A stretch of 64,000 nucleotides of DNA from Desulfonatronospira thiodismutans ASO3-1 (GTDB lineage Bacteria > Desulfobacterota > Desulfovibrionia > Desulfovibrionales > Desulfonatronovibrionaceae): the NCBI RefSeq assembly GCF_000174435.1, contig NZ_ACJN02000001.1, forward strand, positions 1,043,658 through 1,107,657, read 5' to 3'. Every line of letters begins with the position of its first letter. Positions within the stretch are counted from its first letter, which is position 1. This document shows, in pieces, positions 1 to 8,051 of the stretch. The notes below the pieces were generated by a model. It had not been told where the DNA came from. It made no database searches and worked only from the letters and a program-made list of their open reading frames with translations. A program made the translations under genes and the position numbers.

Positions 1-23
1 ACCACTAAAAAAGGGGATTGAAT

Positions 24-803
24 ATGCTGCAAGCAATTAATCAGGGAAAGTCGAATTTCTACAAACGATACGTAGGACATAGAGAGAAAGGAGAAAGAGT
101 CTCAGAAGAAGATGAACTCACCTCCTTGATTTTAGGACCGTTAGAGTTAATCCCTGGTCATTTATCCGCAATTTTTTGGGGAACTCTCTTGTCTGAATTC
201 AAAATTCCATCCGTGCCCAGCAATTTTCCTGAAAAAGCTGAGATTGCTTTTTGGAAATCTCGGAAAAATTTTATGACAGGAAAACCCATTGAACCGGACA
301 TTGTCGTGGATTTAAAGTGGCCAAGCGGAGAATCATTTTTGCTGTTAATTGAGATGAAATGGCATTCACCCCTGAGCGGGAAAGATCAATTACAAATTCA
401 GTGGACAGAGTTTCTATCAGAGGAAGAACGTAGCAAAGCACTCCATTTATTTATTGCCCCTGAAACAAGTGAAGCATCGAAGGCCAGACGAGCCAGAGAT
501 GTTTGGTCAGGCAGGTTGTTGGCTATAAGCTGGTTCGACATTCTTTGTATTCTCCAAGATAAAATCAGAAAGAGAGATCCAGTTTATGAGCCGCTCATGC
601 CTTGGATGACACAAGTAGTAGCCTTGCTTGATAAGCTTGGTATCCGACCATTTCGTGGATTCAAAAATTTGAAATTGCCAGAATATAGTATTTCCAAAGA
701 ATCAAAGCATTTATTTTGGAATGGTTTTATAGGATTCACTTATCTGGCTCAGCCAGCATTGATTACCACAAATGACCAAATATTTTTTAACAACAAGGAG
801 TAA
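24..803 (+). CDS. PD-(D/E)XK nuclease-like protein
   Basis: A 259-residue protein read from the ATG at 24, which has an AAGGGG ribosome site at 11-16; a TTG two codons upstream is a less likely start. The core shows the restriction-endonuclease-like pattern: an acidic residue in 'PDIVVDL' (about residues 91-97) followed by the beta strand 'LLLIEMKW' (about residues 107-114), whose E-x-K gives the D...ExK catalytic set. A following 'DQLQIQW' helix fits nuclease families that act on DNA. The next gene starts four bases after the stop, so the two are probably co-translated. The first 2.5 kb is clearly more AT-rich than the genes that follow, which suggests recent transfer. The exact family, substrate and cleavage specificity cannot be read from the sequence. 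Confidence 0.6.
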   Translation: MLQAINQGKSNFYKRYVGHREKGERVSEEDELTSLILGPLELIPGHLSAIFWGTLLSEFKIPSVPSNFPEKAEIAFWKSRKNFMTGKPIEPDIVVDLKWPSGESFLLLIEMKWHSPLSGKDQLQIQWTEFLSEEERSKALHLFIAPETSEASKARRARDVWSGRLLAISWFDILCILQDKIRKRDPVYEPLMPWMTQVVALLDKLGIRPFRGFKNLKLPEYSISKESKHLFWNGFIGFTYLAQPALITTNDQIFFNNKE

Positions 804-806
804 ATC

Positions 807-1466
807 ATGTCTCAAGAGAACATCGGCATTTCTATCCATCAAAGCGTAAAAATGATTGAGCAGGCAGGACGTGAAATTGACAGCTTATCAGAGCTTATCC
901 AGCGGGAAATTGAAAATTCAATATCATCAGATCTTCCCAATTTATGTAAAGTAGTAGAATCTTGGAGTGAAAACTTAAGCGAACGTAACGATGACTATGG
1001 ATGGGTTCTTACTGATTATGCATTTTCATTGGGTTTAGGGCAAATTAGGAAAGGAACACCAACTACTGCCAGATGGTTAGGGATTCAGATAAGCCTTGCA
1101 GGAGATGGCATGTGCTCTGAGGTTGTAAAAAATGAGCAGCCTCTTGTGCATATAAATTTATGGGACCATCCTGTCAGTTTTGATGAAGAGATATACATGG
1201 GGCCAGAACTGGAAAGTACAGATGTGCAATTAATTGACAATGTCCTTTTTGATTGGACTTCAGAAGAAAAGTTCTGGCAGGATAAGGTATGGACCTACAG
1301 CCTGTTTTTAACCAGCCTGAATACTATAGAAGACATCAGAAAGAAAATAGTTCAGCCAGTTACTGAACTTATGAAAGGTGCATCACCAGAACAAGCAGGT
1401 CTAACTGAAATTGAAGGTGTAGTCAGATATAACAAGATAGTTGAAAATCATTATGATGTTGCCTGA
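807..1466 (+). CDS. Uncharacterised partner of the upstream nuclease-like gene
   Basis: A 219-residue soluble, acidic protein with no signal peptide, membrane segment or motif I recognise. The N-terminal 70 residues look helical and could form a coiled coil; the rest alternates strands and helices. An AAGGAG ribosome site at 795-800 lies inside the end of the preceding gene, and only three bases separate that stop from this ATG, so the two form a two-gene unit. It shares the AT-rich composition of its neighbour. Pairing of a nuclease-like protein with an unknown helical partner is common in defence modules or toxin-antitoxin pairs, but that role is inference only. Confidence 0.6.
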   Translation: MSQENIGISIHQSVKMIEQAGREIDSLSELIQREIENSISSDLPNLCKVVESWSENLSERNDDYGWVLTDYAFSLGLGQIRKGTPTTARWLGIQISLAGDGMCSEVVKNEQPLVHINLWDHPVSFDEEIYMGPELESTDVQLIDNVLFDWTSEEKFWQDKVWTYSLFLTSLNTIEDIRKKIVQPVTELMKGASPEQAGLTEIEGVVRYNKIVENHYDVA

Positions 1467-1471
1467 TTGCC

Positions 1472-1594
1472 ATGACTCACAGCCTCTCAAAATCTAAAAT
1501 CCTTTCCGGAATCCAGTGTCCGAAAAGACTCTGGCTGGAGGTTCATAAGCCTGATCTGCTGGAGTATGCTTATACCCTGTTACGTTACAGGTAA
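1472..1594 (+). pseudogene. Duplicated 5' fragment of the DUF2779 gene
   Basis: Bases 1472-1568 match 2778-2874, the first 97 bases of the downstream Cas4-like/DUF2779 gene, with about six differences. The fragment begins precisely at the same ATG and encodes the same first 32 residues (start 'MTHSLSKSKILSGIQCPKRL'), then diverges into eight unrelated codons and a stop at 1592. The nuclease-like gene at 1618-2526 lies between the fragment and the complete gene. This is the pattern left when a gene arrives by recombination and a piece of the target start is duplicated. It also supports 2778, not 2751, as the true start of the complete copy. Confidence 0.85.
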
Positions 1595-1617
1595 TCGTTA
1601 AACTTTTGGAGGGGGCC

Positions 1618-2526
1618 ATGAAAATTAGATATATCAAACTTGGCTTGAATGGAGAGTGGGAAGAAGAGTGTATCTTAAAAGATCAAACTCTTCGACTAGG
1701 ATACCAAAGCTCAAAGCATCAAGAATCCTTAAGAGGTGACTGGGAAGCTGTTAGAGATTATTGGCTTAAAGTCAGGGATGGAAACCAACGTAGTGCATCA
1801 AGAGATCTCAACCAAATTAGAGATTTTTATGAACTTAAGAAAACAGATATTTGGGTTACTTTCTATAGTCGCAAGCTTTACTGGTGTCATGCTGAGGAAG
1901 ATGTCCATGAGCTTAATGACGGTACTAGGATCAGAAGAGTAATTGGCTCCTGGAGCTGCAAGGATAAAAAAGGAAATCTGCTTACAATAGAGAATATCGA
2001 CGGAAGGATAACAAAGGTTCAAGGTTACCAGGGCACTATTTGCGCGGTTGAACTTCCCGAATACCTCTTAAGAAAAATTAACGGTGATGTGCAGCCGGAA
2101 ATTCAGGCAACTATAGATTCATTGGCGGACTTGAAGCAAAGAGTCGAAGAACTCATCAAAGGACTGTGGTGGAAAGATTTTGAACTTTTGGTCGATTTGA
2201 TTTTTTCACAATCTGGGTGGCAACGCGTTTCTGTATTAGGGAAAGATCAAAAAAGTCTTGATCTTGATTTATTCTCCCCAGTGACACAAAAACGTGCTTT
2301 CGTCCAGGTTAAGTCCAGTACCAATATTAGCGACCTTCAGTATTATCAAGAAGAATTCAACAAATCCGACCATGACGAGATGTATTTTGTTTACCACACT
2401 TTTACTGGAGATCCTGAGCAACTGCCTAATAATAATCCAAAAGTATCAATATGGGATGTTTCACGAATTGCAGATCTCGTTATAAATGCTGGACTAGTCA
2501 GGTGGCTATTAACGAAAAGAAGCTAA
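1618..2526 (+). CDS. Restriction-endonuclease-like (Mrr/PD-(D/E)XK type) protein
   Basis: 302 residues from the ATG at 1618, which has a GGAGGGG ribosome site at 1608-1614; a TTG at 1606 is in frame but inside that site. The C-terminal third carries 'LDLDLFSPVTQKRAFVQVKS': an aspartate followed by a strand ending in Q-V-K, the D...(E/Q)xK arrangement of Mrr-type nucleases. It is preceded by 'WKDFELLVDLIFSQSGW', the helix that typically opens this fold. The N-terminal 170 residues are unfamiliar and may recognise the target. The gene is AT-rich and sits between two copies of the 5' end of the next gene, so it looks like an inserted cargo gene. A type IV-like (modification-dependent) role is possible but unproven. 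Confidence 0.6.
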   Translation: MKIRYIKLGLNGEWEEECILKDQTLRLGYQSSKHQESLRGDWEAVRDYWLKVRDGNQRSASRDLNQIRDFYELKKTDIWVTFYSRKLYWCHAEEDVHELNDGTRIRRVIGSWSCKDKKGNLLTIENIDGRITKVQGYQGTICAVELPEYLLRKINGDVQPEIQATIDSLADLKQRVEELIKGLWWKDFELLVDLIFSQSGWQRVSVLGKDQKSLDLDLFSPVTQKRAFVQVKSSTNISDLQYYQEEFNKSDHDEMYFVYHTFTGDPEQLPNNNPKVSIWDVSRIADLVINAGLVRWLLTKRS

Positions 2527-2777
2527 CAACTGCCTGTGCATGCTCATCTTTTCTCCTAGGTGTCTTAAAGCCGGACTCCAAGGCAGGATATAAAGGCATG
2601 GAATATCTTGAAAAGACTAGCTAATGTGGACTTTTCACATAACCCAACAAATAAAGGGTTATTGGCAGTATTTCATCGACAAGTCATTAATAAACAATAC
2701 GCCATTACAGACTGCAGATCGTCAATTATGATTACAATTCCCCAGGACAAGTGAACAATAAAGGCTCTCCATCCGCT

Positions 2778-4235
2778 ATGACTCACAGACTCTCAAAATC
2801 CAAAATTCTTTCTGGAATCCAGTGCCCGAAAAGACTCTGGCTGGAGGTTCATAAGTCTGATCTGCTGGAGTATGATCAAAACACCCTGGCCAGGATGCAA
2901 ACAGGCCATAAGGTCGGTGAGATAGCCTGCCAGTATCTGGCCCCGGGCGGAGTGTATGTTGGTTTGGAAGAGGGCTTTGGACACGCCCTGAAGCTTACCA
3001 GAGAGCATCTTGATTCATCTGATCTGCCCATTTATGAAGCCACGTTTGTCCATGACCAGGTCATTGTGCGCACAGACATTGTCCTTCCAGGAAAGTCAGG
3101 GCTCAAGATGATCGAGGTCAAATCATCCACCAGTGTCAAGGATTATCATATCTGGGACTGCGCTGTTCAATCCTGGGTCCTGCAGGGAGCAGGCCGTCCC
3201 GTGCTGGAGATAGAGATGGCGGTTATAGATTCTTCTTTTGTTTATCCAGGAAAAGGAGATTACCAGGGTCTTCTAAGGACCGAGGATGTGACAAAGGCAG
3301 CCTTTGAAATGCGGACTCAGGTTGAAGGCTGGGTCGGGCAATTCCTGAAAACCCTCCAAGAGCCGATCCCGGCCATTGAGATGGGAGACCATTGCCGGTC
3401 TCCTTTTGAATGCCCGTTCATGGATTTCTGCTCGCCTGCCAACAGACCTGGATATCCCCTCCAATGCCTTCCACGAGTCAGTACTCAGTTACGCCAGGAG
3501 CTCATCCAGGAAGGGTTCGATGACATCCGTGATATTCCAGAGGGCAGGCTGACCAACCCCAATCATGAACGGGTCAGGAGGATCACCCTGTCTGGTGAGG
3601 CTGAATTTATGCCGGAAAAGGCCGTCCATATTAAAGCTTTTCCTTACCCCAGATATTTTCTTGATTTTGAGACCGCTCAATTAGCCGTTCCTGTCTGGGA
3701 GGGAACAAGACCATACCAGCAACTGCCCTTTCAATGGTCATGTCACATACAGGACAGACCCGGCCAGATCCGGCACGAGGAGTTCCTTGACCTTACCGGA
3801 GATCCTCCCATGAGAGGCTTTGCCCAGTCTTTACTGCTGGTTTGCCAGGAGGCCGGGCCGATATTTGTATACGGCAGTTTTGAAAAAACCATCATCCATG
3901 GACTGATTCAGCACTTACCCGACCTTGCCGGTTCTCTTCAGGCCTTGTCGGACCGGGTAGTGGACCTGCTCCCGGTTATGAGACAATGCTACTATCATCC
4001 GGAAATGCGCGGAAGCTGGTCTTTAAAGGCTGCCCTGCCATGCATTGCTCCTGACTTGGATTACTCCGCCCTGCCGGGAATCCATGACGGGGGCCAGGCC
4101 CAGGAGGCCTATGCTGAAGCTGTTGCGCCCGGCACAACACCGGAGCGCAAAGAGGAACTGCGAAGGGGGCTGACAGCTTACTGTGAAATGGATACTCTGG
4201 CCTTGGTGAGGATTGTTGAGAATCTAACTTTTTGA
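2778..4235 (+). CDS. Cas4-like nuclease fused to a DUF2779 domain
   Basis: 485 residues from the ATG at 2778; this start is preferred over the GTG at 2751 because the duplicated fragment at 1472 begins at the same codon. The N-terminal half looks like a Cas4/RecB-family nuclease: 'GIQCPKRLWL' supplies the first cysteine, 'VRTDIV' and 'KMIEVKSS' the D...ExK site, and 'CRSPFECPFMDFC' the later cysteines of a probable Fe-S cluster. The C-terminal half matches DUF2779, with 'YFLDFET' and later acidic residues resembling a DEDD-type 3'-5' exonuclease fold. No cas genes or CRISPR array are nearby, so this is a stand-alone member and its role (repair or defence) is unknown. Confidence 0.75.
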   Translation: MTHRLSKSKILSGIQCPKRLWLEVHKSDLLEYDQNTLARMQTGHKVGEIACQYLAPGGVYVGLEEGFGHALKLTREHLDSSDLPIYEATFVHDQVIVRTDIVLPGKSGLKMIEVKSSTSVKDYHIWDCAVQSWVLQGAGRPVLEIEMAVIDSSFVYPGKGDYQGLLRTEDVTKAAFEMRTQVEGWVGQFLKTLQEPIPAIEMGDHCRSPFECPFMDFCSPANRPGYPLQCLPRVSTQLRQELIQEGFDDIRDIPEGRLTNPNHERVRRITLSGEAEFMPEKAVHIKAFPYPRYFLDFETAQLAVPVWEGTRPYQQLPFQWSCHIQDRPGQIRHEEFLDLTGDPPMRGFAQSLLLVCQEAGPIFVYGSFEKTIIHGLIQHLPDLAGSLQALSDRVVDLLPVMRQCYYHPEMRGSWSLKAALPCIAPDLDYSALPGIHDGGQAQEAYAEAVAPGTTPERKEELRRGLTAYCEMDTLALVRIVENLTF

Positions 4236-4244
4236 ACTGAAAGC

Positions 4245-4652
4245 TCAATTTTTCCACTGATGATCTCGGTCTTCAATATAAGTCAGGGTGAGGCAGTTTG
4301 TGCCCTCCCTTGAAAAAGGCCTCTTGGTGCTCAGAAGTTCCTTCATAACCCAGCCTTGGGGTGTCTTCATCCTGCTTGTGTATGCGATATAATTCGGTGT
4401 TCTTTCAGTGAAGATTCTTTCCCATTTTGTCTCGATCTGGTCAGTCTTCCAGATTTGTTCAGGGTCAGGGATGAATATTATGCCGGATCTGGAGAACTGC
4501 TTGCCTGCCATGAACCTGTGTCTTAAAAGCCAGCCGCCTGGAAGTTTTTTGACATGGGTTATTTCGTGATCCGACAGGACAAAATTGCCTTTACTCCTGT
4601 TAGACCAGATCTTGGTCCAGAATTTTTCTTTGGTCTTTTTCTCCTGATTCAT
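4245..4652 (-). CDS. Small uncharacterised protein downstream of the tandem AAA ATPase
   Basis: 135 residues, basic and rich in aromatic residues, with no signal peptide or membrane segment. The ATG at 4652 follows the AAA ATPase stop by about 44 bases and has a GGGGGTAA-type ribosome site, so it is probably in the same operon. It ends tail-to-tail with the DUF2779 gene, nine bases apart. I do not recognise the family. As the only partner of the ATPase it could be an adaptor or effector of that machine. Confidence 0.55.
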   Translation of the reverse strand: MNQEKKTKEKFWTKIWSNRSKGNFVLSDHEITHVKKLPGGWLLRHRFMAGKQFSRSGIIFIPDPEQIWKTDQIETKWERIFTERTPNYIAYTSRMKTPQGWVMKELLSTKRPFSREGTNCLTLTYIEDRDHQWKN

Positions 4653-4696
4653 GTTACCCCCCTGCCGGGTTATTAAAGGTTTACCCGGCTTTACTT

Positions 4697-6913
4697 TTAA
4701 AATCCCAGCCTCTTGATGCCTTCATGTTTGTCTTTCATCCGCGTCTCAAGTTCCAGGGCCTGGATCAGGCCTGCGTGAGAAAGCTCCGACCCGGGCAGTA
4801 GTCTGTACCTGTCCCTGACCACCCGGAAATCCCCGGGAGTAAGCCTGCTTATGCCTTTCACCAGGTCCATCTCACCCCTGGTAGGTTCATTTTCCAGCAG
4901 GGGGCAGATAATCTTCCGGTAGAATATCTGCCTCCCCCGGGGATGAAGGTAATCAAACTCCACCTTGAACAGGAAGCGGCGAAGCGCGGCCCTGTCCACC
5001 CAGGAATAGTTGTTGGTGGTGCAGATCAGAATACCTTTAAACCTTTCCATGCGGACCAAAAATTCATTAACCATGTTCACTTCCCAGGATCTCTGGGCCA
5101 TGTTTCTTGAGGACAGAAAAGAATCAACTTCTTCAAAGACCAGTATGCTCTCATCCCTGGCCGCATCCTGAAAAGCGTCGGCGATATTTCGCTCATTCAT
5201 GCCAACGTAAGGGTCCAGGATATCGCTTGGGTATTTGATCAGCAGTTCACGGTCCAGCTTTTGGCCCAGGTATCTGACAAGCTCACTTTTTCCAGTGCCC
5301 GGAGGACCGTAGAAGAGAGTATTGATTCCAAAAGCTTCTTGTGATCCGGACATATTCCGGCTGAACTTCTCCATCCTGCTTGTAAAGTCTTCAAGGTCAG
5401 CCTTGAAGTTCAGTCCTTCCAGGGAATAATCCTTCTGAAGACTTTCGTTGGGCTCGGGCCTGATTCCGTCATGCAGCAGGTCCTGGTAGGCATCCAAGGA
5501 CCGGCGCACCGCAGCGTAAAACCCGTGCCTGTTCCCGGCCAGTTCCCTGGAATTAATTACGGCGGTATTCATGGCCCCGGGGGTGACGTCGTAGTCCCTG
5601 GCCAGGGTCTGGATCTGTTTTTTGGTCATCAGGGGGGCGGCCATGTTCTGATCAAGGACAGTGTTCCACAAGGCCGTTCTCTTGGAACGGTTGAATTTTT
5701 TAAACCCAAGACTGAAGGAAAATCTGCGCTTGGTGGACTCCTGGATATCCTCCACGTGGTTGGTTATCCACAAAGCCCTGATTCCGGGTCTATCCATGAA
5801 CCTGTTCAGCCACCCCTTGTCTCTGACCTCACCCTTTTGAAAAAAGGAAGACCCTGTTTCAAGAAGGGATTCGGCCTCGTCCACGATCATCAGTGCCCCC
5901 TGGCCTTCATTAGTGATATTGACGCAGGCCTGGACAGCTTTACGCAAACCATGGCCGCTGTTGTCCTCTGGATGCACTATTTCATAAGCAGGGCAGTTGA
6001 TCTTATGAGCTATGGCCCTGGCAAATGTGGTTTTTCCTGTGCCTGGGGAGCCGTACAGGAGGATATGAACCGGGGTGTTTCGCTTCTCCTTTAGCAGACC
6101 AAGAAGATGATGGATTGTTTCAGCAGGCAGAAGATGATGTTTGAGGTTAATAAAATCCTCGGCAGCCTTGACGAAATAGTTTGAGTTCAACCTGTGTGCT
6201 TTACCCTGGGCCAGAGTCCGGCTGATGTCTTCATCCAGATCCAGAAGATTGAAGTTGCGGCGCAGCAGACCCAGCTCAAACAATTGACCAGACATCGCTT
6301 CCTGGAGCTGGGAGTAGTTCAGCCCAAGGGCTCCGGCCAGGTATTTGCGGCCCGCGTAAGCCTGGCTGTCGAGATGTTCTGAAAAATAATCATCAAAAGG
6401 CTTATGCACCCCCGTCAGGAAGATAAACAGAATAAGTTCTGACTCATGTTCTGACAGCCTGAAAGTCTCCTGGATGGAGGCCAGATTTTCCAGGATGGGA
6501 CAATTAGGCTCCTGAACTGAGGACAGGTACTCATCAAGGATGATTTTGACACCCTTCAGGATATGGCCATGATGTCTCGGCTGGGTTGCCTCCAGAGCGC
6601 TGACCAGAAAGTCAACCTCCTTCCAGGCCTCAACCGTGTGAAATGTGTGGGCTCTGACCTCTCCAAGAATGCGCTCTTTTTCTTTTGTGCCCAGTCTCGA
6701 CATGAGCAGGTTTTTCAGTTCCTGGCTCCCGGCCACTATCCAATTGACGAATTCAAGGGCCGGTTCATCCATTCTCTTCATCATTTCGAGTGTTCTTCTC
6801 ATGTACACAGCCGACTTCTGCCTGATGAAAAAATCGTCCGCGTCCATTTTGAAAACACTTTCAGGTGCTCTCTCAAAGATCTGAGGTCTGCTTTCTCCCC
6901 CCGGCCCTGGCAT
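4697..6913 (-). CDS. Tandem AAA ATPase
   Basis: 738 residues with two complete AAA modules. Module 1 has Walker A 'GSPGTGKTT' near residue 291 and Walker B 'ALMIVDEAE' near 343. Module 2 has Walker A 'GPPGTGKS' near 537 and Walker B 'ILVFEEVDS' near 596, where glutamate replaces the usual aspartate. The first 280 residues are helical and unassigned. This is the COG0464-like architecture of ring ATPases that remodel proteins. The start is supported by AAAGGAGG seven bases upstream. The gene is divergent from the WYL regulator at 7037, across 123 bases containing a palindrome, which suggests the regulator controls it. Substrate and pathway are unknown. Confidence 0.75.
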   Translation of the reverse strand: MPGPGGESRPQIFERAPESVFKMDADDFFIRQKSAVYMRRTLEMMKRMDEPALEFVNWIVAGSQELKNLLMSRLGTKEKERILGEVRAHTFHTVEAWKEVDFLVSALEATQPRHHGHILKGVKIILDEYLSSVQEPNCPILENLASIQETFRLSEHESELILFIFLTGVHKPFDDYFSEHLDSQAYAGRKYLAGALGLNYSQLQEAMSGQLFELGLLRRNFNLLDLDEDISRTLAQGKAHRLNSNYFVKAAEDFINLKHHLLPAETIHHLLGLLKEKRNTPVHILLYGSPGTGKTTFARAIAHKINCPAYEIVHPEDNSGHGLRKAVQACVNITNEGQGALMIVDEAESLLETGSSFFQKGEVRDKGWLNRFMDRPGIRALWITNHVEDIQESTKRRFSFSLGFKKFNRSKRTALWNTVLDQNMAAPLMTKKQIQTLARDYDVTPGAMNTAVINSRELAGNRHGFYAAVRRSLDAYQDLLHDGIRPEPNESLQKDYSLEGLNFKADLEDFTSRMEKFSRNMSGSQEAFGINTLFYGPPGTGKSELVRYLGQKLDRELLIKYPSDILDPYVGMNERNIADAFQDAARDESILVFEEVDSFLSSRNMAQRSWEVNMVNEFLVRMERFKGILICTTNNYSWVDRAALRRFLFKVEFDYLHPRGRQIFYRKIICPLLENEPTRGEMDLVKGISRLTPGDFRVVRDRYRLLPGSELSHAGLIQALELETRMKDKHEGIKRLGF

Positions 6914-6966
6914 GACTCCTCCTTTTGTTGAGGCTGCTTATTGGGGCTGGAATTGCCAGCCGATAT

Positions 6967-6986
6967 CTGTTAACGGATATTAACAG
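6967..6986. promoter_or_regulatory. Inverted repeat in the AAA/WYL divergent promoter region
   Basis: CTGTTAA-6-TTAACAG, a perfect 7-bp inverted repeat, sits in the 123-base gap between the divergent AAA ATPase and WYL genes. A second, shorter pair (TGAC/GTCA) lies about 10 bases further on. WYL/HTH regulators commonly bind such sites next to their own gene, so this is a candidate operator. Confidence 0.4.
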
Positions 6987-7036
6987 GCTATAGTGACGTT
7001 TCTGGTCATATGTCTGAAACAATACCGGGGTGAGTT

Positions 7037-8035
7037 GTGAGGGGAAGAAATATTGTCCAGCTTCTAAGGGCCGTGGATTTGCTCAGCCAGCCGGGAGGCA
7101 GCACCATAAACCGCATGTCGGAAGCCCTGGATATCGACCGCAGGAGCGTTTACCGGCTCCTGGACATCATCCAGGCTCTGGGTTTTCCGGTTTATGACGA
7201 TATCCAGGAAATGGGCAGGGAAAAACTATGGAAAATGGATGCAGATTATGTATTGAAACTTCCCAACATCACTCTGCCCGATGTCCGGCTCAACCTTTCC
7301 GAAATCCTGGCCCTGCACCTTTTAAGGACCGAAGCCTCAATCTATGCGGGCACAGAAATTGAGGCCAGGATTGAGGCGGCCTTTTCCAAGCTGGCCCTTT
7401 TTACGCCAAAAGACTTTCAGGACCGGATTGGAAAGCTCAAGACCCTTTTTGTCTCCTCAGGAAAGTTGACCAAGGATTACACCGGCAAGGAGGAGATAAT
7501 CGATACCCTGGCCAGGGCCATGCTTAATCAGAAGACCTGCGTGATCAGCTATTTTTCATTTGTGGATGAGACCCTCAAGAGATTTCGTGTTGATCCCCTG
7601 CATTTTTTCGAGAGCAGCGGCGGGCTTTATCTGTTTGTGAGGGCCACCAGGTTCGGTGATATCCGCATTCTGGCGGTGGAGCGCATTGAATCCCTGGAAG
7701 AGCTGGGAGACTCGTTTGATTATCCGGGCGACTTTGATCCCAATGCTAAACTGTCCATGGCCTTTGACATGGTGTATGATGACCCCATGGAGCTTGAGGT
7801 GGTCTTTTCCCCGGGCCAGGCCAAGTATATCAGGGAAAGGAGGTTCTCCCCCAGTCAGGAGATAATTGACAATCCAGACGGCAGCGTGACCTTGAAGATG
7901 AGCACTTCAGGCTGGTTTGACGTCAAGAAATGGCTGCTTGGTTTCGGCGCTGAGGCTGTTGTGGTCAGGCCAGTGAAATTGAGGGATGAGATGATTGAAG
8001 AGATGGAGGCTGCTCTGGAAAGGTATGTGAAGTAG
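7037..8035 (+). CDS. HTH-WYL transcriptional regulator
   Basis: 332 residues from a GTG start. Residues about 5-55 form a winged HTH ('MSEALDIDRRSVYRLLDIIQ' is the helix-turn-helix). Residues about 145-240 form a WYL domain with the usual 'VDPLHFFESSGGLYLFVRA' strand, and the C-terminal 90 residues look like the WCX extension ('WFDVKKWLLGFGAEAVVV'). WYL regulators sense nucleic acids or nucleotides and often silence defence loci (BrxR, CapW), which is established for related families. This one is divergent from the tandem AAA ATPase and probably controls that unit and itself. A role in the BREX operon 8 kb away cannot be excluded but has no positional support. Confidence 0.8.
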   Translation: MRGRNIVQLLRAVDLLSQPGGSTINRMSEALDIDRRSVYRLLDIIQALGFPVYDDIQEMGREKLWKMDADYVLKLPNITLPDVRLNLSEILALHLLRTEASIYAGTEIEARIEAAFSKLALFTPKDFQDRIGKLKTLFVSSGKLTKDYTGKEEIIDTLARAMLNQKTCVISYFSFVDETLKRFRVDPLHFFESSGGLYLFVRATRFGDIRILAVERIESLEELGDSFDYPGDFDPNAKLSMAFDMVYDDPMELEVVFSPGQAKYIRERRFSPSQEIIDNPDGSVTLKMSTSGWFDVKKWLLGFGAEAVVVRPVKLRDEMIEEMEAALERYVK

Positions 8036-8051
8036 AACATGGCTTCGCTGG

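Noticed and set aside
2778-4235. Cas4 of a CRISPR adaptation module
   Set aside because: No cas1, cas2 or array in the window, and the fusion with DUF2779 marks a separate stand-alone family.
5471-6094. Plus-strand open frames across the tandem AAA gene
   Set aside because: They are antisense shadows with no ribosome sites or family motifs; the AAA frame explains the region.
7037-8035. BrxR, the WYL regulator of BREX
   Set aside because: The gene is not next to brxA, faces a different operon, and is separated from BREX by several unrelated loci. Its nearest target is the tandem AAA ATPase.
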